From contig JAVIAB010000073.1 of assembly GCA_032433765.1 (NCBI GenBank), positions 60,113,552 through 60,177,551 on the forward strand: a stretch of DNA of 64,000 nucleotides, written 5' to 3'. The notes below the pieces were generated by a model. The model was given only the letters and a program-made list of their open reading frames with translations. It searched no databases and had not been told where the DNA came from. Source of the stretch: Megaustenia siamemsis. Taxonomy: Eukaryota > Mollusca > Gastropoda > Stylommatophora > Ariophantidae. Positions within the stretch are counted from its first letter, which is position 1, and the number at the start of each line of letters is the position of its first letter. Below, in pieces: positions 9,795 to 21,130 of this stretch. A program made the position numbers and the translations under genes.

Positions 9795-11041
9795 AACTAG
9801 GAGTTCAGATGGTATAACAGTCCATCAACTAGGAGTTCAGATGGTATAACAGTCCATCAAATAGGAGTTCAGATGGTATAACAGTCCATCAACTAGGAGT
9901 TTAGATATTTTGACAGTCCATCAACTGGGAGTTCAGATGGTATAACAGTCCATCAACTAAGAGTTCGGATGGTATAACAGTCCATCAACTAGGAGTTCAG
10001 ATGGTTTGACATTCTATCAACTAGGAGTTCAGATGGTTTGACAGTCTATCAACTAGAAGTTCAGATGGTATAACAGTCCATCAATTAGGATGTCAGATGG
10101 TATAACAGTCCATCAAATAGGAGTTCAAATGGTTTGACAGTCATCAACTAGGAGTTCAGATGGTATGACAGTCCATCAACTGGGAGCTCAGATGGTATAA
10201 CAGTCCATCAAATAAGAGTTCAGATGGAATAACAGTATATCAAATAGGAGTTCAAATGGTTTGACAGTCCATCAACTAGGAGTTCAGATGGTTTAACAGT
10301 CCATCAACTGGGAGTTCAGATGGTATAACAGTCCATCAAATAGGAGTTCAGATGGTATAACAGTCCTCCAAATAGGGGTTCAAATGGTTTGACAGTCATC
10401 AACTAGGAGTTCAGATGGTATAACAGTCCGTCAACTAGGAGTTCAGATGGTATAACAGTCCATCAACTAAGAGTTCAGATGGTATAACAGTCGATGGACT
10501 GGGGGTTCAGATGGTATAACAGTCCATCAACTAAGAGTTCAGATGGTATAACAGTCATCAACTAAGAGTTCAGATGGTATAACAGTCCATCAACTGGGAG
10601 TTCAGATGGTATAACAGTCCATCAAATAGGAGTTCAGATGGTATAACAGTCCATCAAATAGGGGTTCAAATGGTTTGACAGTCATCAACTAGGAGTTCAG
10701 ATGGTATGACAGTCCATCAACTAGGAGTTCAGATGGTATAACAATCCATCAACTAGGAGTTCAGATGGTTTGACAGTCCATCAACTAGGAGCTCAGATGG
10801 TCTGACAGTCTATCAACAAGGAGTTCAAATGGTTTGACAGTCTGTCAACTAGGAGTTCAGGTGGTTTGACAGTCTATCAACTAGGAGTTCAGATGGTATA
10901 ACAATCCATCAACTAGGAGTTCAGATGGTTTGACAGTCCATCAACTAGGAGCTCAGATGGTTTGATAGTCCATCAACTAGGAGTTCAGATGGTATAACAT
11001 TTCATCAACAAGGAGTTCAGATGGTTTGACAGTCCATCAAC
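9795..11041. repeat. 32-bp satellite, about 39 copies
   Basis: The core is AACTAGGAGTTCAGATGG followed by TATAACAGTCCATC or TTTGACAGTCCATC. The segment CATCAACTAGGA is shared with the adjoining 29-bp unit, so one array probably grew from the edge of the other. Occasional units lose two or three bases (AGTCATC). Confidence 0.95.
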
Positions 11042-11554
11042 GAGAAACGTATTTAAAGAAACGAACACAAGAGTTCAAATAAACAACGGAAACATTTGTG
11101 ATGCTAGTTAGAACGTTAACTATTTTATGATGTGGCGTAAGACATGACATCAAACTTCAGTATTTTCCTCTGTCAGAGATATGTCTAGTTATGCCTAGCA
11201 TCAGTTTCTCATTATCTCATCAGTGAGATATTTGTTTGCTCTATTTCTAATTTTGTTTCTCTCTCTCTCTCCATTTTACCCTATAATTGGCGCATTGTTT
11301 ATACTTCTCTTTATTCATAACATCTTCAAAGAGTTGTGTAGTTATCTTTTCCTTGTGATATTCATGAGATTATGCTATTATTGAGGCACTTTTCATTTGT
11401 TCTTCTGTTTGTTTCATTACAATCTGAGGCTCTTTCTCTATGATTACATTTACTTCTTTTAATTTATTCTGTCTTCTGTTTATTGATTGCCCATATTTTG
11501 TACAAATAAAAAAAAATCAAAATAGCTTTTATCGTTCTTTTTTTGATCGATAGA
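11042..11554. other. Non-repeated AT-rich spacer
   Basis: No gene recognised. There is a short CT-rich run near 11262-11274. Confidence 0.5.
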
Positions 11555-11650
11555 TCTGCTGAAAAATGCATTAGTGCTTTTGAATGCAAGTGGTACAGAG
11601 GAATACTTAGAACTGTTGACGAAGATTTGTACAAATATATCAATTTCACA
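11555..11650 (+). pseudogene. Short RTE LINE C-terminal fossil
   Basis: One frame gives an AFECKWYRGILRT-like stretch. This matches the conserved AFExW-YRR-LR region between RT and C-terminus seen in the other RTE copies here. It is only about 30 codons long, so the assignment is tentative. Confidence 0.4.
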
Positions 11651-11995
11651 AGAGTTTAAACTTGCAGAAAACTGGTTGATAAAAATAAACAGAGAAATGA
11701 ATATTGTTTGTTTATTTAAAACAACATAATGACCTAGAGAAGATAGTTATATAGGGAGTACTTCAAGTTAAACGAGAGAGAGGGAGAGAGAGACCTTAAA
11801 GTAGGCATGTGCAAGGAGTTAGACGAAAAATGAATGATTGCTGCAGGAGTTGAACATCTCGCGCAGAAAAGAACTAACTTCAGCGTATGGGAGCCTATTT
11901 CCAGCTGGAACAAGCCTGATGAAATTGTTGAATCTTTTCGTTGATGCAGATAATGATTGTTTCATTACTACTATTAGTCTCGTATGTCGCATTAA
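11651..11995. other. Non-repeated spacer
   Basis: Contains a short GAGA-rich run near 11774-11791. Nothing else was recognised. Confidence 0.5.
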
Positions 11996-13920
11996 GTACA
12001 ACATTTATAGAAACAAAGTACGCAACGATGAGAACTTAAAATGTAACATTCAGAAAGTAGTATGCAACATTGGTAAAACTAGTATGTAACATTGAGAAAT
12101 TAGTGCATAACATTGAGAAATTAGTGCATAACATTGAGAAACTAGTGCATAACATTGAGAAACTAGTATGTAACATTGAGAAACTAGTGCATAACATTGA
12201 GAAACTAGTGCATAACATTGATAAACTAGTATGTAACATTGAGAAACTAGTACATAACATTTAGATACTAGTATGTAACATTCGGAAACTAGTATGTAAC
12301 ATTGAAAAATTAGAACATAGCATTGAGAAACTAGTATGTAACATTGAGAAACTAGTACATAACATTGAGAAAATAGTATGTGGCATTGAGAAACTAATAC
12401 ATAACATTTAGAAACTAGTATATAACATTGAGAAACTAGTATGTAACATTGAGAAACTAGTATGTAACATTGAGAAACTAGTATGTGACATTGAGAAACT
12501 AGTGTGTAACAATGAGAAATTAGTACATAACATTGAGAAACTAGTGTGTAACAATGAGAAATTAGTACATAACATTGTGAAACTAGTGTGTAACAATGAG
12601 AAATTAGTACATAACATTGAGAAACTAGTGTGTAACAATGAGTAATTAGTACATAACATTGTGAAACTAGTGTGTAACAATGAGAAATTAGTACATAACA
12701 TTGAGAAACTAGTGTGTAACAATGAGAAATTAGTACATAACATTGTGAAACTAGTATGTAACATTGAGAAATTAGTATGTAACATTGAGAAACTAGTATG
12801 TAACATTGAGAAACTAGTACATAACATTGAGAAAATAGTATGTGGCATTGAGAAAATAGTACATAACATTTAGAAAATAGTATATAACATTGAGAAACTA
12901 GTATGTAACATTGAGAAACTAGTATGTAACATCGAGAAACTAGTATGCACCATTGAGAAACTAGTATGTAACATTGAGAAACTAGTGTGTAACAATGAGA
13001 AATTAGTACATATCATTGTGAAACTAGTGTGTAACAATGAGAAATTAGTACACAACATTGTGAAACTAGCATGTAACATTGAGAAATTAGTATGTAACAT
13101 TGATAAACTAGTATGTAACATTGAGAAACCTGTATGTAACATTGATAAATTAGTATGTAACATTGAGAAACTAGTATGTAACATTAAGACATTTGTATGT
13201 AACATTGAGAAACTAGTATGTAACATTGAGAAACTAGTATGTAACATTGAGACACTAGTATGCAACATTGAGAAACTAGTATGTAACATTGAGACACTAG
13301 TACGTAACATTGAGAAACTAGTATGTAACATTGAGAAACTAGTATGCAACATTGAGAAACTAGTATGTAACATTGAGACACTAGTACGTAACATTGAGAC
13401 ACTAGTATGCAACATTGAGAAACTAGTGAGCAACATTGAGACACTAGTACGTAACATTGAGACACTAGTACGTAACATTGAGACACTAGTACGTAACATT
13501 GAGACACTAGTACGTAACATTGAGACACTAGTACGTAACATTGAGACACTAGTACGTAACATTGAGACACTAGTACGTAACATTGAGACACTAGTATGCA
13601 ACATTGAGAAACTAGTGAGCAACATTGAGACACTAGTACGTAACATTGAGACACTAGTACGTAACATTGAGACACTAGTACGTAACATTGAGACACTAGT
13701 ACGTAACATTGAGACACTAGTACGTAACATTGAGAAACTAGTACGTAACATTGAGACACTAGTACGTAACATTGAGACACTAGTACGTAACATTGAGACA
13801 CTAGTACGTAACATTGAGACACTAGTACGTAACATTGAGACACTAGTACGTAACATTGAGACACTAGTACGTAACATTGAGACACTAGTACGTAACATTG
13901 AGACACTAGTACGTAACATT
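11996..13920. repeat. 21-bp satellite, about 92 copies
   Basis: The unit is AACATTGAGAAACTAGTATG plus one base, with dominant variants GTGCATA, GTACGTA and GTGTGTA before AACA. Because 21 is divisible by three, long frames stay open on both strands (up to 386 codons on minus, 314 on plus), built of 7-residue repeats such as LVCNIEK on plus. The left edge is degenerate. The right third (about 13440-13915) is nearly uniform, with the GACACTAGTACGTAACATT form, so recent amplification occurred at that end. Coding function is unlikely. Confidence 0.95.
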
Positions 13921-14044
13921 GCTGGATAATCCTTTTTGGCAAGGAAATAATCACAGACTTCTGTGCAATGATATACAAAACATAGAATATAAACCAAATT
14001 AACTTTGAAACATCCATTTGACCTGTGCAATCCACATGTGACAA
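13921..14044. other. Short spacer between satellite and RTE-D
   Basis: About 120 bp of unassigned sequence. Confidence 0.4.
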
Positions 14045-14479
14045 AAGAAACAAGAAAAAGGCCTCTTAAATGTTATGCAGAGTCAGTCTTAACATATGGA
14101 TGTAAATCATGGACAATAGGACAACAGTCAAGAAAATCACTGGAGGCTATAGAAATATGGTTTTACAGAAGAATGTTGAGAACACCAATTGCAGCTAAGA
14201 AGATTAATGAAAACGTTTTGAAAGAGGCCAATGCAAATAAAAAGCTAATATCCAATATTAGGATGAAACAATCAACTTTGGCCATGTAATGAGAAGAGAA
14301 CAGCTGGAATATATTGTGTCAACTGGGAAAATTGAGGCACGAAGAGATAGCAAAGAGAAAAGATACCAGACAGCTTAAGAGAATGGCTTGGCAGCAGGTC
14401 AACAACACAAATGATAAATAACTATCGCGATCGAAAGTTGTGGAGACACATGATCACCTATGCCAGCAGGCATGGTACT

Positions 14480-14480
<1 letters not shown>
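14045..14480 (+). pseudogene. RTE-D LINE C-terminal fragment
   Basis: A frame from about 14045 reads ...SVLTYGCKSWTIG... then a WFYRRMLRTPIAAKKINENVL-type segment, the standard RTE region after the RT. It then shifts frame after about 14285 and ends in a degenerate GHVMRRE..., RDRKLW... tail. A second copy of the same family lies on the minus strand at 56545-56818. Frame breaks show it is dead. Confidence 0.75.

Positions 14481-14552
<72 letters not shown>
14481..14552 (+). repeat. (GAT)n microsatellite, RTE-D 3' tail
   Basis: About 24 GAT triplets directly follow the RTE-D end GGTACTT. RTE-type LINEs end in short tandem motifs instead of poly(A). This one has expanded well beyond the 4-6 units seen in the other copies here. 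Confidence 0.9.
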
Positions 14553-14553
<1 letters not shown>

Positions 14554-14709
14554 ATAGCTTGAAACATCAGTACTTATTTTGCTGCCCAAGAGGACAGGTA
14601 ATATGAATGCAGTGACTTTAGAACAATAAGTTTGATGAGCCATGTAACAAAAATCTTGCTGAAAGTTATAAAGGAAAGAACTCAAAACGAAATCAGTGTG
14701 GAATTAACA
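14553..14709 (+). pseudogene. Degenerate RTE-B-like reverse transcriptase, part 1
   Basis: The translation follows the RTE-B copy at 57690-57830 segment by segment (ELKT..., LPKR..., a region equal to DFRTISLMNHVTKILLKVI). It has several substitutions and at least one frame shift. It is broken at about 14709 by LINE fragment E and resumes at 15026. Confidence 0.7.
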
Positions 14710-15025
14710 AAAAGCATACCGAAAGATATACTCTACAGACAGCTGGCAGATGGTTAAAGAACTAGGGGCCGCCCAAAACTTCGATTTGTAGATGTGTGTA
14801 AACGCGACATGAAGACTCTGAACATAAACCCTGCAGCATGGGAAGACATAGCTGCGGACCGCAATCTCTGGAAACACACTCTAAAGGTTCACCTCAAACA
14901 AGAAGCAGACAGATTCATAGAGAAAGAGAATACACGACGAAAGAAAAGAAAAGAAAAAAATGACATTTCTAGGGGCGCTGAAAAATCCATAGTCAACTAT
15001 GACTGACGGGGGCTACTAATAATAA
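14710..15025 (+). pseudogene. LINE fragment E (C-terminal end) nested in the RTE-B fossil
   Basis: An open frame reading GRPKLRFVDVCKRDMKTL, then INPAAWEDIAADRNLW, then a Lys/Arg-rich end runs from about 14758 to 15006. The GRP-LRF-DVCKRDMK pattern marks the extreme C-terminus of a non-LTR retrotransposon ORF. The family differs from RTE-A to D. No endonuclease or RT part is present. It sits between two RTE-B pieces that are contiguous in intact copies. Confidence 0.65.
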
Positions 15026-15370
15026 AAAACAATTTGTATTTAGAAAGAACAGTGGGACAAGTGAAGCCACCTTCTGCATGAGAATGTTAATAGAAAAATA
15101 TACAGAGGTAAACAAACCGATTAATACATGTAAAAGTTATGCATTATCCATAGACTTAAGGCAAAGCTTGAGACAGAATGCCTCCTTCAAAAATTAATAA
15201 AATGTCTGAAAAATTTACATCTAGATGATGCTGACATAGGACTTTTATGTAATTTATACTGGGAACAAATAGCTGTGAAAGAAATACAACAATGAGAAAT
15301 ATGCACCTTTTGATATAAAAAGAGGATCAAGACAGGACTGCATTTTATTGGCATTTGTATTCAGCTGATA
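15026..15370 (+). pseudogene. Degenerate RTE-B-like reverse transcriptase, part 2
   Basis: It continues part 1: QQF-FRKNSGT, then a CMRMLIEKYTEVNKPI region, then LHLDD-DI, then a degraded motif B region. Motif A is destroyed by a local change near 15125-15175. The piece ends at about 15370, where LINE fragment F interrupts on the opposite strand. Confidence 0.7.
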
Positions 15371-15694
15371 CCCTCAGCTGATCTTTAAAGATGGGATGGG
15401 ATCCTTCCTTCGCCGGTAGACGTCACATAGAGCTTGTAGTGTGTTAACCACCCATCTCTGGTCCTGACGAGATGTTCAATATTATCTAATGAGTCTAGAC
15501 CTGCCAGCTTGGCTTCTCTAACAAATGATCATTTCAGTGTCTCTCTAGGTCTTCCTTTTTTTCTGTATCTGATGTTGCCCATAGAAGAGCCTGTTTTAGA
15601 ATGCTCTTCTTGTCTCCTCTCAGCACAAGTCCGACAAATGCCCATCTTCTCTTCCTAATTGTAGAGGAGATCGTTGGTTGCATGACCATTTCTG
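15371..15694 (-). pseudogene. LINE fragment F 3' end nested in the RTE-B fossil
   Basis: The minus-strand sequence matches the plus-strand fossil at 62796-63130, including the CTATGTGACGTC segment and the downstream GGAAGGATC. It shares the RTE-A-like C-terminal layout (GHxxRRD..., R-R-R-RPR, LMREA). It is a separate, older family related to RTE-A. Confidence 0.6.
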
Positions 15695-15905
15695 ACTAAA
15701 CATTAGAGGATATATAATAAACAATCTAAGATATACAGATAATACCGTATTAATGGCAGAAAATTCAGTAAACCTACAACAATTAGTTAACAAAATAAAC
15801 AGAGACAAGCAAAGAATGTGTTTTGGATATAAACATTAAAACTATGATTATAAGCAAAGCACAACAAATACGACGTCGAAATCGAAGTAGATGGAAAGAA
15901 CCTAG
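15695..15905 (+). pseudogene. Degenerate RTE-B-like reverse transcriptase, part 3
   Basis: The RTE-B reading resumes as INNLRYTDNTVLMAEN. The expected YADD active-site motif is now YTDN, so both the Ala and the second catalytic Asp are lost. It continues with a degraded LDINIKT... and DVEIEVDGKNLE segment, equal to DIKIEGIDLE in the intact copy. Confidence 0.7.
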
Positions 15906-16219
15906 AAAGAAGTCGAGAAAGCCTGGCGGAACAAGAGACAAACGGCCAAGACATGGCAGAAAGGAAGAAATAATGGAAGAACACAACCTGAGCTTTTGAA
16001 ACGTCTGAAAAGAAGAGATCGACCAAAAAAATGATGCACTTTAAACTATGTGCTAAGCAGGATAAGGATACCAAGTGGGATGATTTATGTAAAAAAGTGT
16101 GCTCAGCCACATTCTGGCGCCTTCATTAGAGCATGAAGGGCACAACACGATACAGAGGCATACCAGACTCCCAGAGCACAGGCCAGAGGTGGCACAAATC
16201 TGATGAGTGTAATGGGAAG
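15906..16219. other. Unassigned, probably decayed transposon sequence
   Basis: No domain is visible. It lies between two LINE fossils. Confidence 0.35.
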
Positions 16220-16915
16220 GCCCTGCTTGCCCATTGAGCAGACTGACCAAAGAAATGAGGCTGTAAGAATGAGGATACGGGGGTCACTCTCAGAATTATG
16301 TGAAAATGTAGTGTTAGGAGAAGATCTCACAATCACAATAGATGCAATTGCGGGCAAACTACTGGAGAAAATAGTTGCTCAAGTACTCACTTGTAACCTT
16401 GAACAGATATGTGCATTCTCACCCATGCTCGGAGGTTATAGATATAACAAAGAGACATACTCAATGTCTTCGCCTATGATGTCTTCGTAGGCTTCCAGAG
16501 ACAAGAGGAAACATCTGCTGCTGCTATAGATCTGGAGGTTGCATACAACAGGGTACCATTTGAATACCTCATGCACATGCTCCTCAAACTGGCGGTGCAC
16601 TCCTTCCTCATGAGATGGATCGTTGCTGCACTGTTTTAGAGGAAGATGATACTCAGATGTGGAAGTTGGTCATCCTAATCAACATCCATTTGCCCAGGGC
16701 TGCCACAGGACTCACCATTATCACCAGTTCTTTTAATATGTACACACTAACGATCACGGAACAACAGCTGGATGGGAGGGGAAGAACTATGACATTTGTT
16801 AATTCTGGTATATCGACAGGGAAGAGAAAGAAGGGAAATCGCCTCCACAATGCAAGACGAACTCGATCACAACTGTTACTAGTGTGGAGTACCAGGTGCA
16901 TTGGTTAACCCTAGC
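16220..16915 (+). pseudogene. I/Jockey-type LINE reverse transcriptase fossil
   Basis: Reading across frames gives an AAAIDLEVAYNRVPFEYLMH segment (RT motif A type), then a RWIVAAL segment. Next comes a GLPQDSPLSPVLFNMYT-like motif B with Gln-Gly changed to Gln-Asp. The Leu-Pro-Gln-Gly-Ser-Pro-Leu-Ser-Pro form of motif B separates it from the RTE copies and fits the I/Jockey branch. Frame shifts and stops are frequent. The RNase H fragment at 30630-31200 could belong to the same kind of element. Confidence 0.6.
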
Positions 16916-16956
16916 AAAGCACTAGTTGGTTCTCCCTTAACAATCATTTCGTTATC

Positions 16957-18375
16957 GCAAGGGCGTAGATACATTGTGCTATTGGTAGCAAGGGCGTAGA
17001 TACATTGTGCTGTTGATAGCAAGGGCGTAGATACAATGTGCTGTTGGTAGCAAGGGCGTAGATACATTGTGCTGTTGATAGCAAGGGCGTAGATACAATG
17101 TGCTGTTGGTAGCAATGGCGTAGATACAATGTGCTGTTGGTAGCAAGGGTGTAGATACATTGTGCTGTTGGTAGCAAGGGTGTAGATACATTGTGCTGTT
17201 GGTAGCAAGGGCGTAGAAACAATGTGCTGTTGATAGCAAGGGCGTAGATACATTGTGCTGTTGATAGCAAGGGCGTAGATACAATGTGCTGTTGGTAGCA
17301 AGGGTGTAGATACATTGTGCTGTTGGTAGCAAGGGCGTAGATACAATGTGCTGTTGGTAGAAGGGCGTAGATACAATTTGCTGTTGGTAACAAGGGCGTA
17401 GTTACAATGTACCGTTGGTAGCAAGGCGTAGATACAACGTGCTGTTGATAGCAAGGGCGTAGATACATTGTGCTGTTGGTAGCAAGGGCGTTGATACAAT
17501 GTGCTGTTGGTAGCAACGACGTAGATACATTGTGCTGTTGGTAGCAAGGACGTAGATACATTGTGCTGTTGGTAGCAAGGGCGTAGATACATTTTGCTGT
17601 TGGTAGCAAGGACGTAGATACATTGTGCTGTTGGTAGCAAGGGCGTAGATACATTGTGCTGTTGGTAGCAAGGACGTAGATACATTGTGCTGTTGGTAGC
17701 ATGGGCGTAGGTAAAAGTGCTGTTGGTAGCAAGGGCGTAGATACATTGTTCTGTTGGTAGCAAGGGCGTAGATACATTGTGCTGTTGGTAGCAAGGGCGT
17801 AGATACAATGTGCTGTTGGTAGCAAGGGCGTAGATACAATGTGCTGTTGGTAGAAGGGCGTAGATACAATGTGCTGTTGGTAACAAGGGCGTAGTTACAA
17901 TGTGCTGTTGGTAGCAAGGCGTAGATACAATGTGCTGTTGGTAGCAAGGACGTAGATACATTATGCTGTTGGTAGCAAGGACGTAGATACATTGTGCTGT
18001 TGGTAGCAAGGGCGTAGATACAATGTGCTGTTGGTAGCAAGGGCGTAGATACATTGTTCTGTTGGTAGCAAGGGCGTAGATACATTGTGCTGTTGGTAGC
18101 AAGGGCGTAGATACAATGTGCTGTTGGTAGCAAGGGCGTAGATACAATGTGCTGTTGGTAGCAAGGGCGTAGATATAATGTGCTGTTGGTAGTAAGGGCG
18201 TAGATACAAAGTGCTGTTGGTAGCAAGGGCGTAAATACAAAGTGTTGTTGTTAGCATGGGCGTAGATACATTGTTCTGTTGGTAGCAAGGGCGTAAATAC
18301 AATGTGCTGTTGGTAGCAACGGCGTAGATACAATGTGCTATTGGTAGCAAGGGCGTAGATACATTGTGCTGTTGT
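16957..18375. repeat. 31-bp satellite, about 46 copies
   Basis: The unit is GTGCTGTTGGTAGCAAGGGC followed by GTAGATACATT or GTAGATACAAT. Variants with GATAGCAAGG or ACGTAGA recur in blocks. Long minus-strand frames (up to 575 codons across this and the next array) are by-products. Confidence 0.95.
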
Positions 18376-18682
18376 TAGAACGTAGAAACATTGTGCTGTT
18401 GGTAGGGCGTAGATACATTGTGCTGTCGGGAGGGCGTAGATACATTGTGCTGGTGGTAGGTCGTAGATACATTGTGCTGTCGGGAGGGCGTAGATATATT
18501 GTGCTGATGGTAGGTCGTGATACATTGTGCTACTGGTAGGGCGTAGATACAATGTGCTGTTGGTAGGGCGTAGATACATTGTGCTGGTGGTAGGTCGAAG
18601 ATACATTGTGCTGTTGGTAGGGCGTAGAAACTTTTGCTGTCGTTAGGGCGTAGATAATTGTGCTGGTGGTAGGTAGTAGATA
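18376..18682. repeat. 27-bp satellite, left block
   Basis: Same unit as the 31-bp array but lacking four bases (GTTGGTAGGGC instead of GTTGGTAGCAAGGGC). It also has GTCGGGAGG and GGTGGTAGG variants. The array is split at 18682 by the pogo-like element and resumes at 19985. Confidence 0.9.
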
Positions 18683-18773
18683 CAGTAAAGTCTCGATTAT
18701 CCGGAATGCTCGGGGAAGAACCCATTCTGGATAATTGAATTTTTCTGGATAATCGAGAGTAAGAAAACCAAAC

Positions 18774-19199
18774 TCAAAATTTATGAAAAAACATGATTGA
18801 AAAATTGCAATGCTCAGAAATATTTAAATTCGTGTGACATTCACTAGCTTTCTCTATCAACATGGGTCCTGATATTGGCATTCCTTTTCTTCTTCTTTCT
18901 AAAAACCACACATAAAGGACGTCGTCGAGTTTTTCAAATTTTGGCCGTTTCATACTTCGTCTCTGGTGTATATTGTTGCTGCTTTCAGACTCCGACGCAA
19001 ACTTAAACAACTCATCTTTTTGATTTCGTATGTCATATAATGTTGAAGAGGCTATGCCAAATTCAGTCATCAAAACGTTGCGATTAACGCCTTTTTCAAG
19101 TCTACTAGCGATTTCAATCTTCTGGTTCAGTGTCAATACAGTTCGCTTGCGTTTACCTTTGCGGGAAATTGAGGTGTGGTTTGCACTCGCAGAGGCCAT
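18774..19199 (-). pseudogene. N-terminal transposase fragment (CENP-B-like DNA-binding domain)
   Basis: A 141-codon frame. Residues about 20-65 contain TLNQKIEIASRLEKG, then a LMTEFGIASSTLYDIRNQKD helix-turn-helix. This is the N-terminal CENP-B/pogo type domain, which binds the transposon ends. A second part (KLDDVLYVWFLERRRKGMPI then GPMLIEKA) matches the start of the second CENP-B-type helix-turn-helix. The frame then ends, and the DDE nuclease is missing. The product could at most bind element ends. It lies inside the pogo-like element, reading from the right toward the left end. Confidence 0.8.
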
Positions 19200-19966
19200 T
19201 ATTTAACACAAAAATGTATTCCGTTAAAAAGTATGCACACATGCGTTTATAGCATATCATGTATAATTTATACTGATGGAACGAATTTCAGCTTGCACAA
19301 ATGTCTGAGACAAACTAACGTCAAACTCTGTATCTTACTCTTTTTGAATTTCCAGTCGGTAATTTTTGAACCCCTCCCCCTTTCTTCTCACCATCTCTAT
19401 GTCACTGCACGCCGGCTGCTCAACCTTTGATTTATAATCATCAAAGTTATGGGCTCTTCAATTTTCACAAACAATTACGTCTGCTTCTAATGTTCGGTCA
19501 GACTGTCAAACGCCATATTTTTGACAAATTCATGACCAACTTTAGATCTAAAGCAGGCTATGAGAAAATTAAGCAAATTTGTAAAATCATGTAGATAAGT
19601 GTTTTTGGCACGACTAAGATTTCCCGACAAAAACATTTAGTCGGGGGAAAAAGTGAAGATATAGACTGTCTGTCGCTTTTACTTGGAATATTTGGAGACA
19701 CAATGTCTGGATTGAATAAAATATGTTCGCTCCTATTTGAAGTACATGTATATTACTGTAAATACACTATTGTAAACGCAATATTATGTAATGATAGAGC
19801 CTGTAGAAGTAAGCGCAGCGCACAAACCGTGTTGTAGCGTTTTCGATTTCCGGATAAAGGCATTTAATTTAACTGAACAAAACATGATTCAAGCTTTCTC
19901 CCTATAATAATTAAAAAAAAAAAAAAGTCCGTTAAATTGAGAATTCCGGATTATTGAGTACCGCAT
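19200..19966. other. Non-coding interior of the pogo-like element
   Basis: AT-rich, with a poly(A) run at about 19912-19926. No transposase remnant is readable here. The right terminal repeat begins at about 19965. Confidence 0.5.
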
Positions 19967-19984
19967 AATCGAGACTTTACTGTA

Positions 19985-21130
19985 CATTGTGCTGTCGGGA
20001 GGGCGTAGATACATTGTGCTGGTGGTAGGTCGTAGATACATTGTGCTGTCGGGAGGGCGTAGATACATTGTGCTGGTGGTAGGTAGTAGATACATTGTGC
20101 TGTTGGTAGGGCGTAGATACAATGTGCTGTTGGTAGGGCTTAGATACATTGTGCTGGTGGTAGGGCGTAGATACATTGTGCTGTTGGTAGGGCGTAGAAA
20201 CAATGTGTTGTTGGTAGGGCGTAGATACATTGTGCTGGTGGTAGGGCGTAGATACATTGTGCTGCTGGTAGGGCGTAGATGCAATGTACTCTTGGTAGGG
20301 CGTAGATAAATTGTGCTCTTGGTAGGGCGAAGATACAATGTGTGGTAGGTGGGGCGTAGATACATTGTGCTCTTGGTAGGGCGTACATTCATTGTGCTGT
20401 TGGTATGGCTTAGAAACAATGTGCTGTTGGTAGGACGTAGATATATTGTGCTGTTGGTAGGGCGAAGATACAATGTGTTGATGGTAGGGCGTAGAAACAA
20501 TGTGTTGTTGGTAGGTCGTAGATACATTGTGCTGTTGGTAGGGCGTTGATACAATGTGTTGTTGATAGGGCGTAGATACAATGTGTTGTTTTTGGGGCGT
20601 AGATACAATGTGTTGTTGGTAGGGTGTAGATACATTGCGCTGTTGGTAGGGTGTAGATACATTGTGCTGTTGGTAGGAACTGCGTAGATACATTGTGCTG
20701 GTGGTTGAAACTGCGTACATACAATGTACTGTTGGTAGGGCGTAGACACAATGTGTTGCTGGTAGCAAGGGCGTAGATACATTGTGCGGTTGGTAGGGCG
20801 TAGATACATTGTGCTGTTGGTAGGGCGTAGAAACAATGTGTTGTTGGTAGGTCGTAGATACATTGTGCTGTTGGTAGGGCGTTGATACAATGTGTTGTTG
20901 ATAGGGCGTAGATACAATGTGTTGTTTTTGGGGCGTAGATACAATGTGTTGTTGGTTGGGCGTAGATACATTGTGCTGTTGGTAGGGCGTAGATAGATTT
21001 TGCTGGTGGTAGGTCGTAGATACATTGTGCTGTTGGTAGGGCGTAGATACATTGTGCTGGTGGTTGAAACTGCGTAGATACATTTCGCTTTTGGTAGGTC
21101 GTAGATGCATTGTGTTCTTGGTAGTATGTA
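19985..21130. repeat. 27-bp satellite, right block (about 42 copies)
   Basis: The unit is GTGCTGTTGGTAGGGCGTAG plus ATACATT. A multi-unit segment with ATGTGTTGTTTTTGGGGCG is present twice (about 20540-20620 and 20880-20960), so blocks of about 13 units were duplicated together. Confidence 0.95.

Larger units (their letters stand above)
18683..19982 (-). mobile_element. Pogo/Tigger-like DNA transposon, internally deleted
   Basis: The two ends are inverted repeats. The left is CAGTAAAGTCTCGATTAT, and the reverse complement of the right is identical for 18 bp, then CCGG against GCGG. TA is duplicated on both sides (18681-18682 and 19983-19984), and removing the element restores a satellite unit. 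CAGT ends with CTCGATTATCCGG-like sequence and a TA target are typical of the pogo branch of Tc1/mariner. At 1.3 kb it is well short of autonomous Tigger elements, and no DDE catalytic domain is seen. Confidence 0.85.

Noticed and set aside
12870..14030. 386-codon repeat protein on the minus strand of the 21-bp satellite
   Set aside because: The opposite strand is equally open. Unit length explains both, and no start context or conserved ends are seen.
16879..18606. 575-codon Tyr/Thr/Gln-rich protein
   Set aside because: It is a by-product of the 31/27-bp satellite. Similar frames appear in several phases.
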